Notes under the pieces: model-generated
The model's database searches: none
Told to the model about the DNA's origin: nothing
What the model saw: only the letters and a program-made list of their open reading frames with translations
Position numbers and translations under genes: made by a program
Shown here: in pieces, positions 57,909 through 64,000 of the stretch
How positions within the stretch are numbered: the stretch's first letter is position 1
Layout: each line of letters begins with the position of its first letter
Assembly (NCBI GenBank): GCA_013399115.1
Contig: VXAA01007265.1
Location: 194,952-258,951, forward strand
DNA from: Anseranas semipalmata
Lineage: Eukaryota; Chordata; Aves; Anseriformes; Anseranatidae
Direction: 5' to 3'
DNA length: 64,000 nucleotides

Positions 57909-60455
57909 TATATGACATTTGATGCAATCCGTATCAGCCACAAAGTCTGCATTAGGTTTGCAATCAGAAGTTGTCTCCAAAATCACAAGGAACAGGAAAT
58001 CTGTTGATGCTAGGAAGAAATTCAGTTCCTGTAGTAAAGAATCATTTGTTTTGGTTTATTCACCCCAGTAACATATATGAAGGCAATGTCAGTAAATCAG
58101 TTAACAGCAAAAAAAATTAGCTCCTAAATAATAATTGCAAACTGGGAGATCCATCAGTTTCATTCCTGGTAGTTTAGAAAAAAAAAAAAAAAGCTAACTT
58201 CTGTTATTTGTAATGTGCAGTTTTCCACCTCTTAGAAATGATTCCTAAGAAAAATTTGTAGTCTGAATATCGTATTATCCTTTGGATGTTTCAAATTGTC
58301 CATACCTTGGTCTGGACATTGGGGATATTTTTCTCAGCCGAATCGAAACAGTGGATTCTTTGTTTGTTTTCCCCTCTTTTACATGCCTACCCAGCTTCTG
58401 CAGCTTATGAAGAGAGGGTGGAAGCTGATCATGGCTTTCATGCAGAGATTTTGTAGTTTCCCTTTCTAGGCAAGTCAGAAGCTGTGGAAGAAATGGAAAG
58501 AGAGGAGAGAAGTGGAGACAGAAAGTCTCAAAGAGAATACATAGGATATAATTCTTGCTGAATTTTTGGATGATTTTATCAGTTTTGAGCACCTTCGAAA
58601 AAGCAATTTTTTTTTTCACTCCTGGCATATTGTGTTTGTTTGAGTAGAGCCATTAAAAGTGTGGGCATAATAATTTGTGAGGCAGCTCATGACCCATGCT
58701 GCTTTTTCTTGCCTTCTTCACCCTAGTTAAACTTTAAAAGCTTCCCACATTATTGTCAAATGCTTCTTGCAGCTAAGAAGATAAATGCAGCAAATCACCT
58801 CCTGTTATAGGTGAATTACAGGTTCTCCCTACTGGAAGAACCAACAAACATTTTCTGTACAAGGCAACAGTTTGTTTTCATTGAACTTGGAATGGAAAAT
58901 GCAGACAAATTCTGCAAACTGTTTTGAGAACAGAGACATGGGAAAATGAAGAACTTAATGTTTCTCTCTGTATCAAGAATGGCTGTCACACTATGCCAAG
59001 CACATTAATGAACAAATTAACAATAAACATTTAGGACTATATCTTCAAGAGAATTGTAACCAACTTACGTGTACAAAATATTTGCACTGGAGGCAGTGAA
59101 AGGTAAACTAATGAAGTAGATACAGTGTTACATCCTGACCAGTCAAGCTGTGCAGGGAAAGACAGGCTATGCATTTCTGTCCTATAAGCCACCTCTCTTC
59201 TATGATTTGTAAATTTTCCATTTTTCTCATTCGAGTAGTCTCATCGAGGTACCTGTGTCTCTTTTAAATGATAGAAACTACCTAAATATCAAGAACATGT
59301 TTCAGAATAAGGAAATTTATGCTTACAGCTGTCTCTTTGCCATACTTAAAGTGTGCTGTTTTTCTCGGGTTGTGATGATAGAGGTGTTATGGTTTCTTGT
59401 TGGATCCAGATGTTTGATGTCAATGTTAGATGTTGTAGCTACAGAGCTGCCAGCTCAGCTATAAATGGTACCTGGCCATGTGAGTTAGGGATCCAGAAGG
59501 CCAAAGGCCATGCTATCACCTTGTCTGCCCTGCTGCTGCCTTGTCTGTCAGCCATTACACAATGCAGCCTGGCTTGGCCACATCTTTGACCTCAGCTTCA
59601 TGAAATGGCACTGTTTTCTTGCCTGCTGCAGGAGGCTCTCGTGACACTGCTGTTCTTAGTTTCCTGAGCTACTCTTTTTATTCAGGGCAAAGCCAGCAGA
59701 ATCTCCTGCAATTGCTCGGAAATTTTCCTTCTTCTGTTGTGAGTTTTAACATTTTTACTATCCCCTGCTGGCTTGAGTTGTTTAGGGAATCAGAACTTCC
59801 TGCTTGCTAATGTCAGACTATAATGAATGCATGTTTGACACCGTGTTGCAGCCTTTCTGCTGGATTTGGTTCTGAAATAAGCTGGTGGGACAAGCTGTCA
59901 TTTACCACTCTTATGATGTTTTCCTTGTGAATGGGTTCTTTGGCATTCTTTTGCCCAAAGGACAGGCAGACACTCTTCTCTCACCTGCTCTGTTTTCTTC
60001 CAGTGCTTAGATGCAGAGAGACGGTCACTATCCTTTAGAAATTTGCAATTGGCATTAACCTAAGGCACTGACACAGGTATTTTTGTGATCCAAGGTAGAC
60101 GTTAAACAGCTGAGGTGGGAGGGGGGTGGCCGTACCTATGAATGAAGCTGGTGCACTGTGGAAACCTTAGCTAATTACCTCTGGATGAAGAAACCGTCAA
60201 GGTCTGCTGGCCAACACATTGGAGGCTGTTACCTGAGCAGTTCCCTGGCCCCAGGCAATGAGCCAGCACAGCTTCCAGCCTGTGCCAGCCCATTAGTTGC
60301 AAGCTACTAATATGACACATCCCTCACGACTTGTGTCCTCTAAAGCCACACTGGATTCAGTCCCAGATCCAAGCTCCTACATCATGTGGCTTTTCCAGAT
60401 TTTCACTGTTTAATTAGACCAGCACACACAAAAGCCTAACTATTCCTTCTTGCTT
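57909..60455. other. Unique AT-rich non-coding DNA
   Basis: An A-run lies at 58178-58192. Short ORFs have no recognisable domains, including the 117-codon minus frame at 58275-58628. Confidence 0.5.
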
Positions 60456-60480
60456 AAATAATAATAATAATAAAAAAAAA
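60456..60480. repeat. (AAT)n microsatellite followed by an A-run
   Basis: Five to six AAT units then nine A residues. Confidence 0.9.
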
Positions 60481-61430
60481 GCCACAGCTGGTGCAGCAGT
60501 GCCAGCTTTGGTGTACAACAGTACTGGTGAGAGGTGTGACCACAATGGGAAGCTATTTGTGGTGCTGATGCTAAGGCACAAAGACACCCTTCCAAAATTA
60601 ATGAGAAGGCTGTGTGAGAAAGACATGGCAAGCTCAAGCCCACGCTTTCAGGGAAATACTTCCACAGGCCTGCAAAAGTGTTGCCATAAGTAAAGAGCAA
60701 AAAGAGTTCCCCAAAGAGGGTGACTGCTGGCATTAATACTTGGGGGTGGTGATTTTGTGTTAAGACTTTCTGTCTCCTAATCATGGCCTTGCCTGCCCTG
60801 TTGCCTTCTGCCCAAGACGAACACCTTGAGCCAAACTTTGGGGTCCAGATCTCAGCCCCACCACAGCACCCCTTTGCAGCACTGGCTGCAGGTGTTGCAC
60901 CTTAAAGACCAGTGCCGTGGGCTTCTGGTTGGTATGGCTAACACACATCCGCTGCCTAAAATGACACCTCTCCACTTGTGTAAGGTAGTACAGAGCTATT
61001 TTAAGCAGGCACAAGCCTTGTCTGGGAAAGCTCAGACAAGGCCGACACCTCCAAAGTGGGGGGAAAAGCAGCTGAGATAAGTGAATGCAGCAGCGAAGGG
61101 TCAACATCCCAACCAGCCAAAAACCACCGTGCCCGCCCCACCATGGTTATTAATCCAGTGGCATAACGAGGCCGTTGGGAGGCCCCTTCCCCTAAGCAGA
61201 GTGCCGTGCTGGGTCGGGCTGTCAGTGACAGCAATCTGCTGAAAGCAGGCCCGTGTGGGGCTGCAGGCTGCACTGGAGCAGGTAGGAGAGGCCTGCTCGG
61301 GGCTGCAGGACAGGCCGAGATGGGCCTGCACAAAACAGCCTGCACCGCTGCTGTGTCAGAGCACCACGGCTGCCCTCAGGGTTTGTTTGGCTTTCTGTGG
61401 GCTTTTAACCTCTCAAAAAATGTTTTTCTT
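60481..61430. other. Unique DNA, moderately GC-rich
   Basis: Overlapping frames on both strands without recognisable domains. Confidence 0.45.
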
Positions 61431-61459
61431 TTTTGTTTTGTTTTGTTTTTGTTTTTCTA
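61431..61459. repeat. (TTTTG)n short tandem repeat
   Basis: Four to five imperfect copies of the pentamer. Confidence 0.9.
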
Positions 61460-64000
61460 AGAAAGAATGTCTACCCCTGCCTGTACGATTCACCCAGTCT
61501 TTCCTCTCTGAAAACTGTGATATAGAAAACCTCCCGTTAGTGCACAAGGAACACGGAGCTATATTTGTACAGTGGCTTCAGTCGGAGACCTGCCACGTGC
61601 ATTGTGTCTCTAACAGTCAAGCAGTTTTGGCCAACAGCATTTTTTTACCAGCCTTTGTGAACCAGTAAAATGCATTCTACAGATGTCTTCATACCCATGT
61701 AAAGATGCCTCACACAGAGGTACTACTCGGCCTCCCCTCCTCCATGGAGGGACAGCCCTATCTGGCTATGCTGTGTTTCCTTAATTGTAAGAGATACGCC
61801 CATCACCTTCTGTACAGGAAGCAGCAGGTGGCAACAGGTCTCTCACCTGCAGTAACTCAGTTATTAACTGTGGAAACAGCTGGGCCTGTTTGTGGTCTTT
61901 TTGGCCTTGGCTATTTGTTGCCGTCCCTCAGCAGGTATTGGTAAAACCTGGTAGAGGAGCCTGGGAGGGTCCCTTGGTGCCCTTGCTGTGGGCTGACTGG
62001 AGCATTCTGGATGGTTTTCTCTGGTGAGTGAAGTTAACCTGGCTGAGGTGGGATGGGAAATAACTTCTGTAATCTATTTTGCCTGCTTTGCTGTGTCATT
62101 ATGGACTTCAGCAGAGGCACAATAGCTGGTTGTGAGCATGCAAATAATGTTTTAACCTTGTACAGCTGTTTCTGCAATAAGTGACTGTGAGATGAGAAAG
62201 GAAGGAATTTGATCCATATGTTATTTCAGCTTTCTCTAAATACACCTATGTTGTTATTTAATCTTGTTTTGGATTTTCTGGTACCTGGGGTCCTTTAAAG
62301 TTTGAGCATGTTGACTTATACTCAGGAGCAGACTGAGTGCATTGTTCTTTCTGCAGCACCATGGTTTTCAGCCCAGGACAGCGGTAACAAATGCTGGTAC
62401 CAGTTTCAGTTGACTTTGGCAGATTAGACTGTAAGCTAGGACAGCTTGGTAAAGATTATGTGTCCTACTCAGCTGTTGTGTTGTCTGCATCCCCTAAAGG
62501 AGGGAGCAGACTGCTACCAGGGTTGCTCTCTGTCCCCACAGTCTCCCAGAGCTGGCAGCTGGGTTAATGCTGTAGGAGCGAGAGTGCTGTAAGGAAATCC
62601 CTCACCCTGAGGCTATCTGTGCCAGCAGGAGATATCACTGCTCACAGCTGCCCCTTGGTCAGAGTAACAATCCCCACAGCTCACTTGGTGGAAGCTCCCT
62701 ACTTGACTCTAGTTAAACAGGGCATCTGAGCCCTCTGCTCATGCTGGTTGAGGGCATGGATAACCTTGAGGTGCAGAGCTCTGGAGGTTGCCTGGTGAGC
62801 CCTAGAGGAGGAGGACAGCAGCCACTGGGTGCACTGCTGTAGTGCTGCAGGTGAGCAGCCCAGTCCCAACAGCCGAGCAGCTGCTGCTGCCCTGCTTTAA
62901 ATGATATTTCAGAGGATAATATTAACCCATGAAAAGCTACTATTCAGATTATGACCACAGTCTACTAGGTGTTTTGGTGTTTAGATATCCAGGAGGAGAA
63001 AGCTTACATCTTCTCATGCATGTATGTTTCAGTGCTACATTCCATAACCCCCCACTTTTTTTTTTTTTTTGCTTTGTACAACTAGGTACAAGCTTCTTGT
63101 ATTATTATTATTATTTTATAACAACAGTGTTTCTTTCTCTTCACTTTTGCAGTAGCTTTCACAATTTTTACAGCCACTGCTTTGTTTGGGTCAGGCTGTA
63201 ATCTTTCTTTAGAAACCCAATGTCTCAGAAAAGTTATGGCTCTATCAAAAAGCAGCAGTTTAATTTTATAGGCACACCTGTGAATTTAATTCTCTGTCTA
63301 AAACTTCTCTTAAGTCCTTAAAGGGTCATTCCAAACTCAAGGGGGGAAGCTATGATTGCATCGTCTCAGTAAACTACCCGATATATAGACATACTGAACT
63401 TGACAGCTGAGTGTTCATTAATCCTGAAACCTGGCCAAGTCACTTGTAATTCCAAAAGGCACTACATTTAAAGTGAAAAGTTCCCTTTATGATAAATGCC
63501 CATTTAAAAAAAAAAAAAATCTTATCGCCATTTGTAACTGCCAACAGCTGCTAGGAAGATCAATGGTAGTTAAGTTTTCCTCACTCAAGGAAATGTTAGT
63601 GAACTGTAAATTTTAGGACATGGATATTCTTTCCCCATGTGTTGTCCCCCCCCCCACCACCCTTTTTTCTTTTTCCTTAAACTGAAGTGAAAAAATTTAG
63701 ACTACATCAAAACAGCTCATAGAATGTTTAATCTACCCTTCTGAGGGCTATGCCAAAGGGGAGAGGAATTTCTGAGCAGGAGCAAACCTGTCTCCCAGTG
63801 CGGCCTCCCAGCTCTGCTTTTAAAGACAATGCATTTGGGGCTATCATTATTTAGTGTTGCATGTAATAGCAGTATTTCTTTCTATGTCCCCCCCGCACAA
63901 CCTTTCTGGTTCATGCAGTAAGGTAAGTGAGATAACTTTGTCTTGAAAAATGAGGTAGCTATAGAACCACATCTTTTTAAGATTATTTTTAAAATGATCT
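61460..64000. other. Unique non-coding DNA with simple repeats
   Basis: T-run at 63056-63070, (ATT)n at 63100-63116, A-run at 63507-63519 and C-run at 63646-63655. No gene or transposon recognised to the window end. Confidence 0.5.

Noticed and set aside
1..64000. tRNA, rRNA, snRNA, known microRNA or CRISPR arrays
   Set aside because: No B-box-type GGTTCGAATCC with a matching A box, no snRNA heads, no microRNA seed-stem that I recognise, and no spaced direct repeats; a covariance-model search would be decisive.

Overview
This looks like non-coding DNA from a bird chromosome. The best evidence is CR1 LINE retrotransposons of several ages: young copies near 3.8 kb and 37.5-38.7 kb that still read as reverse-transcriptase C-terminus, middle-aged fragments, and very old L3-like CR1 relics. 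Old MIR-like tRNA-derived SINEs are also present. Overall repeat density is low, with no Alu, L1 or B elements, which fits an avian macrochromosome. The young CR1 subfamily reminds me of waterfowl/landfowl genomes, but that is memory-based and weak. Two stretches of unknown bases (one N at 43611, 18 N at 47123-47140) mark a draft assembly. All repeat calls come from remembered consensus patterns, not from a search.

I recognise no protein-coding exon by homology, and no tRNA, rRNA, snRNA or known microRNA. The open reading frames behave like chance ORFs: most of the longer ones lie in the GC-rich part, where stop codons are rarer. The window is therefore most simply a gene desert or part of a very long intron.

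Layout. 1-13 kb: unique DNA with one young CR1 (3.8-4.4 kb), a well preserved MIR-like SINE (5.4 kb), an L3-like CR1 relic (8.5-8.9 kb) and a CR1 scrap (10.2 kb). 13-28 kb: a GC-richer block with CpG-dense islands near 13.6, 17.2, 21.4 and 23.6 kb, a (GGGAA)n quadruplex-type tract (19.7 kb), the longest ORF (21.6-22.4 kb) and an exon-like GC-rich segment behind a good splice acceptor (27.7 kb). 28-37 kb: AT-richer, with an AT-rich block carrying PBX-HOX and PBX-MEIS type sites (31.2-31.4 kb) and a middle-aged CR1 (32.2-32.7 kb). 37.5-38.7 kb: a mosaic of two young CR1 copies, one missing the reverse-transcriptase core. 39-64 kb: AT-rich, simple repeats, two exact 23-bp tandem duplications (43.5 and 57.9 kb), a CpG-dense stretch joined to an enhancer-like block (44.5-45.0 kb) and old CR1/SINE relics.

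If the window does anything, it is probably regulatory: CpG islands as possible lncRNA or distal promoters and AT-rich unique blocks as possible enhancers. These are inferences that need cross-species conservation or chromatin data. I did not find a convincing new biological system.
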